Source of the DNA: Coriolopsis trogii
Lineage: Eukaryota > Basidiomycota > Agaricomycetes > Polyporales > Polyporaceae
NCBI GenBank assembly: GCA_020543525.1
Contig: JAHYIO010000007.1
Location: forward strand, 496,001 to 560,000
Length of the DNA: 64,000 bases
Direction of reading: 5' to 3'
Part shown: positions 32,901-43,259 of the stretch, piece after piece
Numbering within the stretch: position 1 is the first letter of the stretch
Layout of the letters: each line of letters starts with the position of its first letter
Made by a program: the position numbers and the translations under genes
Notes under the pieces: generated by a model
What the model saw: only the letters and a program-made list of their open reading frames with translations
What the model was told of the DNA's origin: nothing
Database searches by the model: none

Positions 32901-33186
32901 GGAAGCGAAGGTGGAGGAGAAAGAAGTGAAGGAGATCAGCTCGCAGAAGGTGGAGCATGCGACGGAGGCCGCAAAAGTTGCCGAAGCGGCGACTGAGTCG
33001 AATGATGCCCAAACGTCCTCGTCTGCGGAGACTTCGTCGACTGAGAGTCCATCGTCGAGCGCAGCGGAAGAGACAACGGTTGCACAGGCTGCCGCACCCG
33101 CCGCACACGATGCCGAGGGTCCAAAACCGCAAGACGAGGCAGAGGCGGATCGCGTACGTGAAGCTCTTTTCCCCGATACCGCTTGA
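29966..33186 (+). CDS. Protein O-mannosyltransferase (GT39, PMT1-like)
   Basis: This ER membrane enzyme transfers mannose from dolichyl-phosphate mannose to Ser/Thr of secretory proteins. The start [13 protein letters not shown] precedes a cytosolic tail, then TM1 ([15 protein letters not shown]). The first luminal loop carries the catalytic [14 protein letters not shown] and [10 protein letters not shown]. Several TM segments follow, then a MIR-type luminal domain (about 31050-31750; [29 protein letters not shown]). The C-terminal half has [11 protein letters not shown] and [21 protein letters not shown]. The motifs favour the PMT1/2 branch over PMT4, and I lean to PMT1. After the last TM helix there is an unusual tail of about 175 residues (32660-33186), Gln/Ala then Lys/Glu/Ala/Ser-rich. 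Introns are short. It ends 225 bp from the convergent cyclin C gene. Confidence 0.9.
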
Positions 33187-33410
33187 ACCCATCGCATGTT
33201 CCTATGTCGTTTTCATTCTTTCGATGCCTGTTTGTTGTTTCTGTCTCGTAGTCTCTCTCGTATATATTGGTGGCGCAGGCTGCAAGGACTGTGTAGTGTC
33301 TCTCGTACATAATTTCCACTGGAAACGCGACGCTGCGATAGTATTGTGAAACCCTACGACGTTGTCTGGAAGAGTGAAGAGTAAGACGAGATTGGTACCA
33401 AGCCTCTGAG

Positions 33411-34896
33411 TCATCCGGCGGCCTGAGTTCTTTCCAGCATCTTGTTGACGGCGACAGGCCTTCCACTCGCGGGGTGAGAGAGGTCACTGTTACGCAGCAT
33501 CCTCATGTCTCGCAAGAGTTGCACCAGAAACTGCGGGGTGACGATCTCGTTCTGGGAAGCATCCTCGGTGTCATGCGCCGATCCAGAGGGCGTGCTGCCA
33601 CCGCTGGCACCCCTCCCCGGCTTGGCTGACGCTGCACTCTTTCGCGCGCCGACGCTGGCCGCCGGGCTCGCATTGCGTTGGGACAAGGCAGCACGGGCGG
33701 AGCCTACTTTGGGATCCTCGCTGTAGCGGTCCCAGAGGGCGTAAAGGGAGATGATCTCCTGGGCAATGGTGGCGATGAGGGGCATGCTGACGTTCAATCC
33801 GGCCATGAAGCCGACGATGTCTTGCGGCTGGGGTTGGGCTTTCTTCTGGCTGTGGGAGGCGGAGCGGGAGGAGCGGCGGGTGGGCGAGTGGCTTTGTGAG
33901 TGGCTGTGGGAGGATGAGGAAGCCTGGGATGAGAAGTGCTGGATTGAGGTGCGCGTGGGCGCGTGGAAGACGAGGGTAAGGTAGATGGCGGCGATGGCTA
34001 TGAGGTGTGGTGGGTAGAGAAGGCAGAGTTCGGAGCGATACGTGTCGTTTATGATGAACCTAAAGTGTTGGTTTATTGGTAAGTATAGAGATGTAGTCAA
34101 GACTGGCGCAGACGGGTACCATGCCATCTGGAGAGCACCCTCTTGAAGCTCTAGTTTACCCTCGCCAGTTCCCCAGTAGCGTGGGCCATCAGAGTCGTCT
34201 GCGTCGGCCTCGCCTGCTTCTGCTTCAGGTAGTGCAGAGCCGCCTTCTTTGCCGCAGAGAGTCATGAGGGTGCGATAGGGATGAAAGACAGTGAGATCGC
34301 ACTCGAGTTCGTCGACGAGATAGAACTCCATCTCTGCGAGCTTGGAGTTGTCGGTTGGGAAGGTCTTTACACCATATTCATCACCTAGAAGCGTGCCGGG
34401 TGAGGACAGACGGATGCGGCACAAGCAGGAAGACGTACTTGCAAACAACATGCGTGCCTCTGAGACGACAGTCTTGATGTGCACAGGGGACTCTTCGGCC
34501 TTTGCGGCGACATAACAGCATGCGGCGACTACGATGAAGGGGTCGGTCTCGCAGTAGGAGTTCTTGACGTAGAACCTGCGGAAGAAGACGGTCGCAGTCG
34601 CGATGACTCTCTGCCTGAGCTGGAGTTTCTTTCCGAGCTTTGAGATGACTGCGGGGACGTCATACGGTCAGGTAATTACTCGGAATTGGAGGGGCGAGAG
34701 CGACGGACGGTTGGCGAAGAAGATGTTGAGAAAGCCGAGATAGTCCGGGTTGGAGACGTAGAGGAGGTCGTCGGAACGGGCCTGGCGGAGGGTGGACCTA
34801 TCGACTAGCCACCGTTTGCTGGGAGCGCGTCAGCGGGGCGGGCTGGGCGATGGAGGCGACGTACTAGTGCGAGCTTGACCAGAAGTTGGTGGCCAT
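33411..34896 (-). CDS. Cyclin C (Mediator CDK8-module cyclin, SSN8/SRB11-like)
   Basis: Cyclin C is the partner of CDK8/Srb10 in the Mediator kinase module and acts in the nucleus on RNA polymerase II transcription. The start MATNFWSSSHYKRWL is recovered by a splice after SSSHY (GTACGT near 34860). The cyclin box includes KKLQLRQRVIATATVFFRRFYVKNSYCETDP (about 34570-34650), then EESPVHIKTVVSEARMLF and EMEFYLVDELECDLTVFHPYRTL. The second cyclin fold ends with NVSMPLIATIAQEIISLYALW. Two low-complexity inserts (Glu/Ala/Asp near 34220, and Ser/His near 33880) are larger than in yeast. The C-terminus is Ser/Ala/Gly-rich and ends ERTQAAG. It is divergent from the malate dehydrogenase gene over about 250 bp. 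Confidence 0.9.
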
Positions 34897-35150
34897 TGGG
34901 AGTGGGCGTGATTCATACTCGCCGTCGCCGTCGTGGACGACGATGGGGGCGTCTCGGGCGATGCAGGCATCGGTCGCTGCGCTGCGAACTGGACTCGGCC
35001 TCGCGCTCGGCGTCTGCTCCGACCTCGCCCGAGCTCAAAACGCGGTCCTCGGCGCGTCTCACGCTCTCCTCCTCGTCTCATCTCTCTCCCTCGCCCTGCA
35101 CTCGCCGTCCGTCCTAGACTCTGTGCTCGACGACTCTCACGACGCCCGCC

Positions 35151-36409
35151 ATGTTCGCCCGCTCTGCTGTCCGCTCGCTCTCCGCCCAGTCCCGGCAGTT
35201 CTCCTCGTCGGCCGCCCGCCAGTCCAAGGTCGCCGTCCTCGGTGCCGGTGGAGGAATCGGCCAGCCCTTGTCCCTCCTTCTCAAGCTTAACCCCCGCGTC
35301 ACCGAGCTCTCCCTCTACGATATTCGTGGTGCACCCGGTGTCGCTGCCGACGTCAGCCACGTAGACACCAACAGCGAGGTATGTCTCCTCCCCATGGCTG
35401 CTCGCCCTACGTGTAACACTTACGTGCTCTCGCAAGGTCAATGGCTACCCCGCGGACAAGCTCGACCAGGCTCTCGAGGGCACTGACGTCGTTGTCATCC
35501 CCGCCGGTGTTCCCCGCAAGGCAAGTCTCATCCCCCAGAATCTAGAGTTCACTTCGCTGATATCGCACACGAACCACTGCAGCCTGGTGTAAGTTGCCCT
35601 CGCCCTTCCTTCCGTTCCGCGTTTCCCATGCCGTACTAAACCCGCAACGCTAGATGACCCGTGACGACCTTTTCAACACGAACGCCTCCATCGTCCGTGA
35701 CCTTGCTGCCGCGATCGCCCGCGTCTCCCCCAAGGCCCACGTCCTCATCATCTCCAACCCCGTCAACTCTACCGTCCCCATCGTCTCCGCCGTCTTCGAG
35801 AAGGCTGGTGTCTACGACCCTAGGCGCATCTTTGGTGTCACCACGCTCGATGTCGTCCGCGCACAGCGCTTCCTTGCTGGTATCGTTGGTGCCGACCCCA
35901 AGGAGACCCCCGTGACCGTCGTCGGCGGCCACTCTGGTGCGACCATCGTCCCCCTGATCTCCCAGACTCAGTACGGCGCGAAGGTGACCGGCGAGGAATA
36001 CAAGAAACTCGTCCACCGCATCCAGTTCGGTGGTGACGAGGTCGTCCAGGCCAAGGATGGTGCCGGCTCCGCGACCCTCTCCATGGCCTACGCCGGTGCA
36101 CGCTTCGCTGGTGACCTTCTGCGCGCTATCCAAGGCGAGAAGGGCGTCGTCACCCCCACGTTCGTCAAGAGCCCGCTCTTCGCCGACCAGGGCATCGACT
36201 TCTTCTCTTCCAACGTTGAGCTCGGCGTAAGTCCCTGATGTCGTATCCCTGTCGTACCCTTTTGCTCACACTCCTCGCAGCCCAACGGTGTTGAGAAGAT
36301 CCACCCGCTGGGTCAGTTGTCGAAGGAGGAGGAGGCACTCCTCGAGGCGTGCTTGCCCGACCTCAAGAAGAACATCGAAAAGGGCAAGAAGTTCGTCAGC
36401 CAGTCTTAG
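35151..36409 (+). CDS. Mitochondrial malate dehydrogenase (NAD)
   Basis: It interconverts malate and oxaloacetate in the TCA cycle in the mitochondrial matrix. The first 24 or so residues ([20 protein letters not shown]) are Arg/Ser-rich and lack acidic residues, a typical matrix presequence. The NAD-binding loop is [14 protein letters not shown], the substrate loop is VPRKPGMTRDDLF, and the catalytic His lies in [13 protein letters not shown]. The end is KKFVSQS then TAG. There are five exons: 35151-35378, 35437-35520, 35583-35588, 35654-36226 and 36281-36409. The third is only six nucleotides (Pro-Gly) and lies behind a GC-AG intron. Together they restore the invariant loop exactly. Confidence 0.95.
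35583..35588 (+). other. Six-nucleotide microexon of malate dehydrogenase
   Basis: CCTGGT encodes Pro-Gly of the substrate-loop motif PRKPGMTRDDL. The upstream intron 35521-35582 has GCAAGT...TGCAG; the downstream intron 35589-35653 has GTAAGT...CTAG. Both are phase 0. Skipping it would delete two residues of an otherwise invariant loop without a frameshift. Confidence 0.85.
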
Positions 36410-36613
36410 ATGGCTTTACCGTACTACCTTATAGCATTTGTACTTGCGTGCGACATCGTACCAAAAGCGTTGTTGTACAACTAGAATCTAATGTGCCTAG
36501 TCACTTTTGGGTTCGTGCATTTCTGACGTGTGATGTTTTGTCTGCACTTTGCTCTTCAGAGCGCATGTGGGGTGGACGAAGATATATTGACGTACTTGGA
36601 AGACAAGCGTGCA

Positions 36614-37171
36614 TTACCTGTGACTCCTGCCTTTGCCTTTGACCATCGTGAAGCCGTCCTCATCAACCTCTGGCTCTTCCCTTGGCGGTTGCTGGCTGGA
36701 GTCGAGTAGCTGAGGGGCGCCGTCTTCCTCAACACCGTCCTCGTCGTCGCTCGCGTCCTCCCAGTCGCTGTTGTCACCCGCTGCCTCCTCTGCTTGGATT
36801 CTTCTTCCCCTGAGCTTTTCCGCCCTTTCCTCCAACACCCTCAGGAGGTCCTCCTTCCCTGTGCTGACTTCATCCCATAGCCTGATCACGTCCTTCGCTA
36901 CCTCCTCCGCGCTCCCGTCCTCGAGCACGGCGTCGAACTCGTCAGCCATGACCTGGAGAAGCCTGTCCTCGACATAGTCGATGTCGGGTTTAGGGTCCTG
37001 TTGTTCAAAGTCGTCTACGAGGACGGACGCAATCCAGGTGCGCTTCTCGGCAGACTCGGGGCCACCCCAGCCCTGATCGACGGCGATGCGGAGGGCGGGC
37101 CAGTAGGCGAGGCGGGCGATGACGCCGCGAGCAAAGAGGAGAGACGTTTGTGATGGGTTGGAAGAGGACAT
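36614..37171 (-). CDS. Pre-rRNA-processing protein TSR2
   Basis: TSR2 is the escort for ribosomal protein Rps26/eS26, keeping it soluble and loading it on the small subunit during 20S pre-rRNA maturation. The 185-residue protein is a single exon. The N-terminal alpha-helical part has LFARGVIARLAYWPALRIAVDQGWGG, then EKRTWIASVLVDDFEQ and VEDRLLQVMADEFD, the conserved TSR2 core. The acidic tail DWEDASDDEDGVEEDG and the terminal EVDEDGFTMVKGKGR are also family features. It is head to head with GRC3 across 108 bp. Confidence 0.9.
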   Translation of the reverse strand: MSSSNPSQTSLLFARGVIARLAYWPALRIAVDQGWGGPESAEKRTWIASVLVDDFEQQDPKPDIDYVEDRLLQVMADEFDAVLEDGSAEEVAKDVIRLWDEVSTGKEDLLRVLEERAEKLRGRRIQAEEAAGDNSDWEDASDDEDGVEEDGAPQLLDSSQQPPREEPEVDEDGFTMVKGKGRSHR

Positions 37172-37279
37172 CGTCGTCGTCGCGGTCGTCGTCGTGGTCG
37201 TGGTCAGCGTCGGAGACGGTCAGCGGACCTCGGCCATCGCGAAAAATCACGAGCGCTCTCTGGCTTGCGTTCTGCGGCC

Positions 37280-39754
37280 ATGCTCAGCGCCGTCGCCGCA
37301 CGCAAAGCTCGTCTCGCCCAATCGCAGAGCCAACCATCGACTCCCCACGCCGTCTCTCCTCCTCCAGAACCCAAAAGCAAGGCCCCGCTTTCCACCCAGA
37401 AGCCTCCTGCAAAACGCAAGCAGAGTCCCCCTCCCCAGGCGGCGTCAAAGAAGAAGAAAAGTCAGCATCGCAAGCCTGAGCAGCCCCCTCGGTACTTTGC
37501 TCATCAAGACGCGTTCAAGTCCCAGGAAGATGTCATAGTCGTTGACGATAGCGATGGAGACTCCTCTTCCTCCTCTTCACGCGGCACACCACTCCAGAGT
37601 CCCCCTCCCGCTTCCCGGATCCCACCGGCGAGACAGAGACGAGCTTGGTCTCCGAGTGCCCCTCTCCCCGACTCCTCCGATGAAGGAGAGGACGATTCTG
37701 GTGACCCCATCGTCCTCCATGTTCCTCTTCTATCCCAGAGCGCGCCCCAGCAACCGTCGATATTCCTGTCCACTTTCAACCCAGTTCTCAATCAAAATGT
37801 CTTCCATCTCCCTCCAACCGATACTCTCGCCGGTCGTCCTAGCCTAAAGCGTGTCGCAATTCTTTTGAATGCTCTCGACACGCTCGCTTTGCTGGGGACA
37901 TACACTATAACTGTCCTCAGCGGAAGTCTCACTCTCGCTGGAGTGCGTCTTGTGGCGTCTTCACATGCTCATCCCGTCTTCGCTCCGCGCTGTTCCCCAA
38001 TTCCTGTCATTGAGTGTCTCCCCTCACGATCGTCTACAACCACCAGCAATCCAGTGGAGTTACCGACTCACGTCGCAGAGGCCGCCAATCAATGCGACGC
38101 GGTCATTGTCGTGCAAGAGTTGCGTACAGGCATCGAAGGCTTGGGCAGGATATGCAGGACATTCGATGGCGTTTTTGCTCCTTCGCGCTGGCACAAGGCC
38201 CAGTCAAGGTTTGACTTAGGTCTCGATACCGTGTACTTTGTACGTTTTGGTATATATCAACGTTCGACTTTTCTAAGGTTGCGTGTAGCTCAGCCAGCAG
38301 ACGCCTGACGTCTCCCCGCTCATCGCTCCGCCATCTTGGAATGCTGCTATAGTCGCTTCGACACCGCCTGCCGCAACCGAGAATGAGCTGATGACACCGG
38401 GCTTGACTTACCTCGTAAGAGGGCCCAAGAACGCGGGGAAAAGCACACTTGCCAGACTATTGCTCAACAGTCTGCTCTCCAAGTACGTCGTAGTGTCTGT
38501 GCTTCATTGACTGCGATGTCTTATGTTGCAGCATCACAGGTTTCGTCGTGTTGCCTACCTGGAGTGTGACCTCGGTCAGTCCGAGTTCACCCCAGGCGGG
38601 ATGGTCAGTCTAAACGTTGTCGACCAGCCAATTTTTGGTACACCCGCCATTCATATATCTCTTGCTCGACCTCACTCATATGAATGACTAATTCAGGCCC
38701 CCCTTTCTCTCACCCGAGCCTTCCCTATGCCTCCCATTATATCGGCGCGACGTCGCCTCGTACCTCGCCTTCGCGTTACTTGGACTCTATCCAGGCGCTG
38801 GTCCAGCTGTATAACTCAGAACTCCAAGACACGATGGTCGATGACGAGACCGAGGCTGTCGAAGACGATCGTATACAATCTGTCATTCCGCTGATTGTCA
38901 ACACAATGGGCTGGACGAAAGGTCTCGGAGCCGACCTCGAACGAAAAGTAGAGGTGATAGTCGAGGCGACCCACATATTTACATTTGAGGATTCTCCGGC
39001 GGAGGACGATATAGGAGCCCTCCATTCTCAGCAGGGTTCCAGCGCATCGACGATCCACACCATCGAAGCTATCCCTCCGTCCTCGCTAGCATCTCATTTT
39101 ACAGCCGCCGACTACCGCAACCTTGCGTTGCTCTCCTACTTTCACGCCATATTTCCTTCAAACCGCTCCCCAACGTGTACCTCACCTACAGCGACAAGCT
39201 GGAACACGACCCTCCCCCTCTGCGCACTAGCACCGTACGAAGTCGATTGCAATTCGGCCATCGACAAAATCATTCTCACAGGTGCGGGGGCAGAGGACGT
39301 CATCGCATCCGAACTATCCCGCTCCCTCAACGGCGCAATCGTTGCACTGGTCAGCTGCCAACCGGGAACGTTGGACAACGATGCGGCCATGGACGCAGGC
39401 GAGAGTTCGTCAAGCTCGTTTCCGTACGAACAGGGCGCCTCTCCACCTTTACCACAGACCTCCAGCTGCGTTGGACTTGCCCTGATCAGGGCGTTATCTC
39501 CCTCCCCAACGACCCATCTTCAACTACTCACATCGGTTCCTCCGCATCTCCTTGAGTCTGCTCGGGTGCTCGTCATGGGTGAATTACAGCTCCCGGTGTG
39601 GGGCATGCTGGACTTCCGCACCCTTGATGATGGAGGTGATATCGCTGGGTATGAGCGCGGAAAGGTTCCGTATCTGCGATGGGGCAAGGGTGAGGGTGCT
39701 GGAGGTGAGCGTCGGCGAGTCCGGCGGAACCTGATGAGAAAAGGGCAGTTGTAG
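37280..39754 (+). CDS. Polynucleotide 5'-hydroxyl kinase GRC3
   Basis: GRC3 is the nuclear/nucleolar RNA 5'-kinase that acts with Las1 in ITS2 removal during 25S/28S rRNA maturation, and in Pol I termination. ATG at 37280 (MLSAVAARKARLAQ) opens a Ser/Pro/Lys-rich tail. The N-terminal beta domain follows (FSTFNPVLNQNVFHL, LALLGTYTITVLSGSLTLAGV). The kinase P-loop is VRGPKNAGKSTLARLLLN (about 38410-38465). Next come YLECDLGQSEFTPGG and IFGPPFSHPSLP. The C-terminal domain ends LMRKGQL. Introns lie near 38240-38290, 38480-38535 and 38635-38695. Length is close to fungal relatives. The short bidirectional promoter shared with TSR2 suggests co-expression in ribosome synthesis. Confidence 0.9.
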
Positions 39755-40100
39755 GTGTGAGAGAGGTAAGCCAAGTTTTATATGAAGGGGACAATACTCT
39801 GAAGAGCATCCCGCAGCAATTCTGCGGTATTCTACCTGTCGATACATACAAAAGTACACTACGTTCACAGCACGATAACAGACAACAGAGAACAGCGTTC
39901 ATAACAACACAACAGCAGATAGAGAAGAAGGAAATTCCCGCACGAACGCTCATTCGAACACAATTGCCACGTCTGGTCCTTTCGAATCCAGCCACTGCCT
40001 CCACATATTCGAACCCTTGGAAGACCATCCACCCCTGTGGATGATATCTTTGTCACTCACGAGCCGCGATATTCTGAGAATCTCCCTTCTATCCCGACTG

Positions 40101-40713
40101 CTATAATGCTTGATTTGTGCGGGTGCCTCCTTCAAGGTAGGGTGCATCTATGTCCCGCGGATTGAGCACAGGTTCCGCAACGTCCTCGACAGGCAAACCT
40201 ACCGGTCCAGGAAACACCATCCTATGCCACTTACAATACGCTTTCGGCGACAGGTACACTTCGGTTGCTTCAGGATCCTCCTCTTCGGCCTCCCTATACG
40301 TCGGCAGTAACCGCGGTGTGTAATATCTCACCAGCGGTATCTCCTTGTTGCCATCATCCGCGCGGGCGTCCGATGCCCACAGCGCCCTCCTCATTCTCTC
40401 GCTCGACTGCCAGTACTCGTCCTCCTCCTCCGCGCTCTTGTAATGCCTGTAGTATAGATCTTGCTGTGGTCTCACCCGCGCCCACGCGTACTCGCGGAAG
40501 CGGCGGAAGAAGACGCGGATGCGGGTGACGAGGCCGCTGTCCGTTGCGCAATACTTGATGACGAACATCCCGCCAGGAAACGCAAGTGGCCAGGCTATCA
40601 GCCATGCCTTGAAGAGGGCATGATAGAGGGTATGCAGGGTCTGAATGGATATTGCATCAACATCCACGTCTCGCCACAATTGCCCGGTGCCAGTAGTCGA
40701 CGACGGGTACTCA
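40101..40713 (-). CDS. Unrecognised protein with one membrane-like segment (5' exon unresolved)
   Basis: An open frame of about 200 codons ends GGTRTNQAL then TGA at 40101. Upstream it continues in frame to an acceptor-like CCCTAG at about 40714, so a further 5' exon is expected between about 40.8 and 41.0 kb, where I could not fix a start. One hydrophobic stretch (FKAWLIAWPLAFPGGMFVIKY) precedes a strongly charged, Tyr/Arg/Glu-rich region (RQQ-type YYRHYKSAEEEDEYWQ) and a Pro-rich end. Even composition and intact length support a real gene. I do not recognise the family. It is convergent with GRC3 (346 bp). Confidence 0.6.
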
Positions 40714-40949
40714 CTAGGGAGACCTTGGAGTTGTCCAGCGTCAACAAAGGTAAATCAAGCTGCATTTTGATGGACGTATGTCTCTAGGCGAGGGCAGTAG
40801 GATTTCTCAGTTGGAAATGGTAGTGAGGGAGGAGAGGAGTACTCGTGTGCCACTGCCAACGGACGCGCCACAGTGCTTTGCTTTGTGCTGCCGCGTGGAC
40901 GCTCGCACCGTCATCTCCGTGTACGTCTTCCGTTTTCTTCCATGATTAA

Positions 40950-41570
40950 CATCGATTCGCGGGAACGAGGCTTGTGCGTGGCCGTTGTTTCAAATTCGCG
41001 TATGTTGCGATGATTTGTGCAGAACGTGGTGAAGAGATCTTCGTAAAGTCGAACTAAGACATGCACGCGCAAGGCGGCTCGCCGCGCTAAGTTTCAACCG
41101 TATCTCCGGATAGTCGAGCTTACCGGGGCTTCAAGCTAGCTATAGCTTCACCGTAGGAGCATCGAATACGAGTCGAAAGGCCATGTGTACGACCCCGTGA
41201 GCAGAGCATGCCTAGTCCCAGCCCCGGCATCTAGATTCCATGGTGCGCAGAAATGTGCATGGGTGTGCACCGACAGGCTACGTCCGGAACACCTGTGTAC
41301 GCAGGGGTGCTTATGATGTGCCAGTGTAAATATGACATTCAAATCTCCGTGAATCTCGAGGAGTTGACTCGACTGTGTGACGGTATTTGAGCGCGAGGTC
41401 TGACGTCTTACAACTGGCAGTTGGACAAGGTTAACTAGGTTACTCTAACTGGCAAGGTTCACGTACTGTGTGGCATGGCAGCCACATATTATCAGATCTA
41501 GAATACGCAACCTCTCTATAGTCTACATCAGCGAGAGGCAAACAACAGAATTCAGTCGTGCACAGAGGTG
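40950..41570. other. Intergenic region, nothing recognised
   Basis: It is mixed composition DNA with only short frames. It probably holds promoter sequence of the gene ending at 40101 and the left edge of the 41.6-43.2 kb repeat copy. Confidence 0.5.
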
Positions 41571-41642
41571 ACGTCGAGGGGCTGACCGGCTCTCCCTCGT
41601 ATGGCCATGTCCGCCCCAACGGTCCAAATCACAATGCCGACC

Positions 41643-41650
41643 TATATAAC
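41643..41650 (+). promoter_or_regulatory. TATA box of orphan gene copy A
   Basis: TATATAAC lies 108 bp before the ATG at 41751. The identical spacing and surrounding bases occur in copy C (57971). Confidence 0.6.
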
Positions 41651-41750
41651 ACCGACGCTGGCCGATCCCTCTCCCCACCTATCTTGCACCGAGACTTTCA
41701 TCATCACCGCTCTCAGCATTCACTTCTTGACAATCCACCCACCCTTCATC

Positions 41751-41975
41751 ATGTCTCACCAACACACTGCTACTTCTCAGATCTCGTCTGTCCCTCGTGT
41801 ATCCGAACTTGCCAGGAGGGGGGCAATGCGTAGCCAACATCGCCCCGCTCCTCGTGAGGGAGGGCTGGCAACGTTTGGCGGGCTTCGGCTCGTCCCGTTG
41901 TCAGTCGCTCAAAAGGACGTCAAGATAAAGTACCGCGGCTTCGCGCGCAAGCTCGAGGTCAGCATAAAGGTTTAG
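41751..41975 (+). CDS. Orphan family protein, copy A (at least 74 aa)
   Basis: The protein starts MSHQHTATSQISSVPRVSE and continues with a basic segment, then LRLVPLSVAQKDVKIKYRGFARKLE. It has no signal peptide or known domain that I recognise. If the first exon ends at KLE|GTCAGC, it could be spliced to the downstream modules, whose shared frame (RHARVQALxxARRxLI) resembles the C-terminal part of the longer copy B. In copy A the first module carries a 22-bp length difference against copy C that changes this frame. The unspliced stop is at 41973-41975. Confidence 0.55.
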   Translation: MSHQHTATSQISSVPRVSELARRGAMRSQHRPAPREGGLATFGGLRLVPLSVAQKDVKIKYRGFARKLEVSIKV

Positions 41976-42033
41976 AGGGTTCCGACTGGTTCGGGATCCG
42001 GGGGTACTAGTCGTCTGGGTCTCCGGAATGAAG

Positions 42034-43140
42034 GTATCGTATAGGCTATGTTCGAGGTTTCTGCATCTCATCCCTATGGCTGAGCACTTTCTACACAGGT
42101 GGTGCCGAGCCGCGACACTGGACACGGATGGGCGAAGAACCGACCTCGACGGACAACGACCGACATGCACGCGTGCAAGCCCTTGGAACTGCTCGGAGAC
42201 GGTTGATCACCTCTCCGGGTCAGTCTGTGCAAGGAGCTGAAGGGGCTGTAGGAACGAGCCGCCGCCTGCAGTCTTGGACGCTCCTTGACGGCTCCTTCGG
42301 GAGCCCTCTGTGTATGGTGATGCATGGAGGTTAAACAGAAGGGGTGCCGGGTCGATCCCCGAGGTGGAGGGATTGTATAGGCTATGGCTTTCTGCTGCTC
42401 TTCTCCTTCGCGATCCTATGGCTGAGCACTTTCTACACAGGTCATACCGAGCGGCATTGGACGCGAACGGCCGACTGACGACCACCGACGGACCGACTCC
42501 GACCGCGACCGACTCCGACCGACATGCACGCGTGCAGGCCTTGGAACTGGCTCGGAGAGGGTTGATCTCCTCTTTGGGTCAGTACGTGCGGGAGTCGACG
42601 GGGCTGCAGGTCTCCTGTGGTCTTTGACGCTCTCTGGTGGTTCCTTCGGGAGCCTCTGCACTTTTATCAATTTTTTCCACACCCCTCCTAGTGAGGCGGT
42701 TTTCGGTTCTCCGATATTGTTCTTTGGGGGAGTGGTAGAAGTGGCGACAGGGTGTCTTCCTTTGTGCTCCTTGCAGGTTCCCTGGGACGTCGACGTCAAG
42801 AACATCAAGATGGTAGTACTCCGGGTCCTCGAATGGAGGTATTGTATAGGTTATGGACGGAGTTTTTGCTGCTTCTCTTTTCTCGTCCCTGTGGTCAACT
42901 TCCTACACAGGTCATACGAGTGGCACAGGACACGAAATGACCGACTAACGAACCCGACTGACTGCCAGGACCGACTGCGACCGACGACCGACGTCGACGA
43001 CATGCACGCGTACAGGCCTTTGGGACTGTTCAGAGAGAGTTGGTCGCCTCTCTGGACCAGTGCGGGCGGTTGCCGGAGGGGCTGCAGAGAACGACCCATT
43101 CCAGTAGTCTCTGACGCTTCTCGCTCACTCAGGGCCTTCA
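42034..43140 (+). repeat. Three tandem exon/intron-like modules of copy A
   Basis: Modules begin near 42034, 42370 and 42836. Each has a GTAT-type donor, a CTGAGC or GTCAAC branch-like site, and CTACACAG. After the acceptor comes RAALDANGR-like and RHARVQALELARRGLISSLGQ-like coding frames (weaker in module 3). The 12-bp palindrome TGCACGCGTGCA stands at 42166 and 42525, with a degenerate copy at 43003. Hairpins stand at 42290-42305 and 42639-42654. Confidence 0.6.
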
Positions 43141-43259
43141 CCTCCTTTGCGGTGGAGCCCTCTTTCTCTCTCTCTCAAGTTTTCATCGAGCCCGAGATAT
43201 CTGAGAGTTGCGAGAGGCGAAGATGGTTCCCGAGAAAAGCATCAGGACTTGCCCCTTCA

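Larger units (their letters stand above)
41575..43250 (+). repeat. Orphan gene-family cassette, copy A
   Basis: About 1.67 kb, a close direct repeat of 57905-59560 (copy C) and partly of 55700-57190 (copy B). Order: TATA box, short basic ORF, then three modules. Each module starts with a 60-67 nt intron-like segment (GTATAGGCTATG ... CTACACAG) and continues with a CGAC-rich stretch, a 12-bp palindrome and a conserved peptide frame. Two modules end in a UUCG-capped hairpin. The high similarity to copy C over all modules indicates recent duplication. Confidence 0.85.

Noticed and set aside
42345..42372. Pol III B-box-like GGGTCGATCCCC in the cassettes
   Set aside because: It recurs only as part of the cassette repeat, no matching A-box or tRNA fold was found, and the equivalent site in copy C reads GGTCGGTCCCC.
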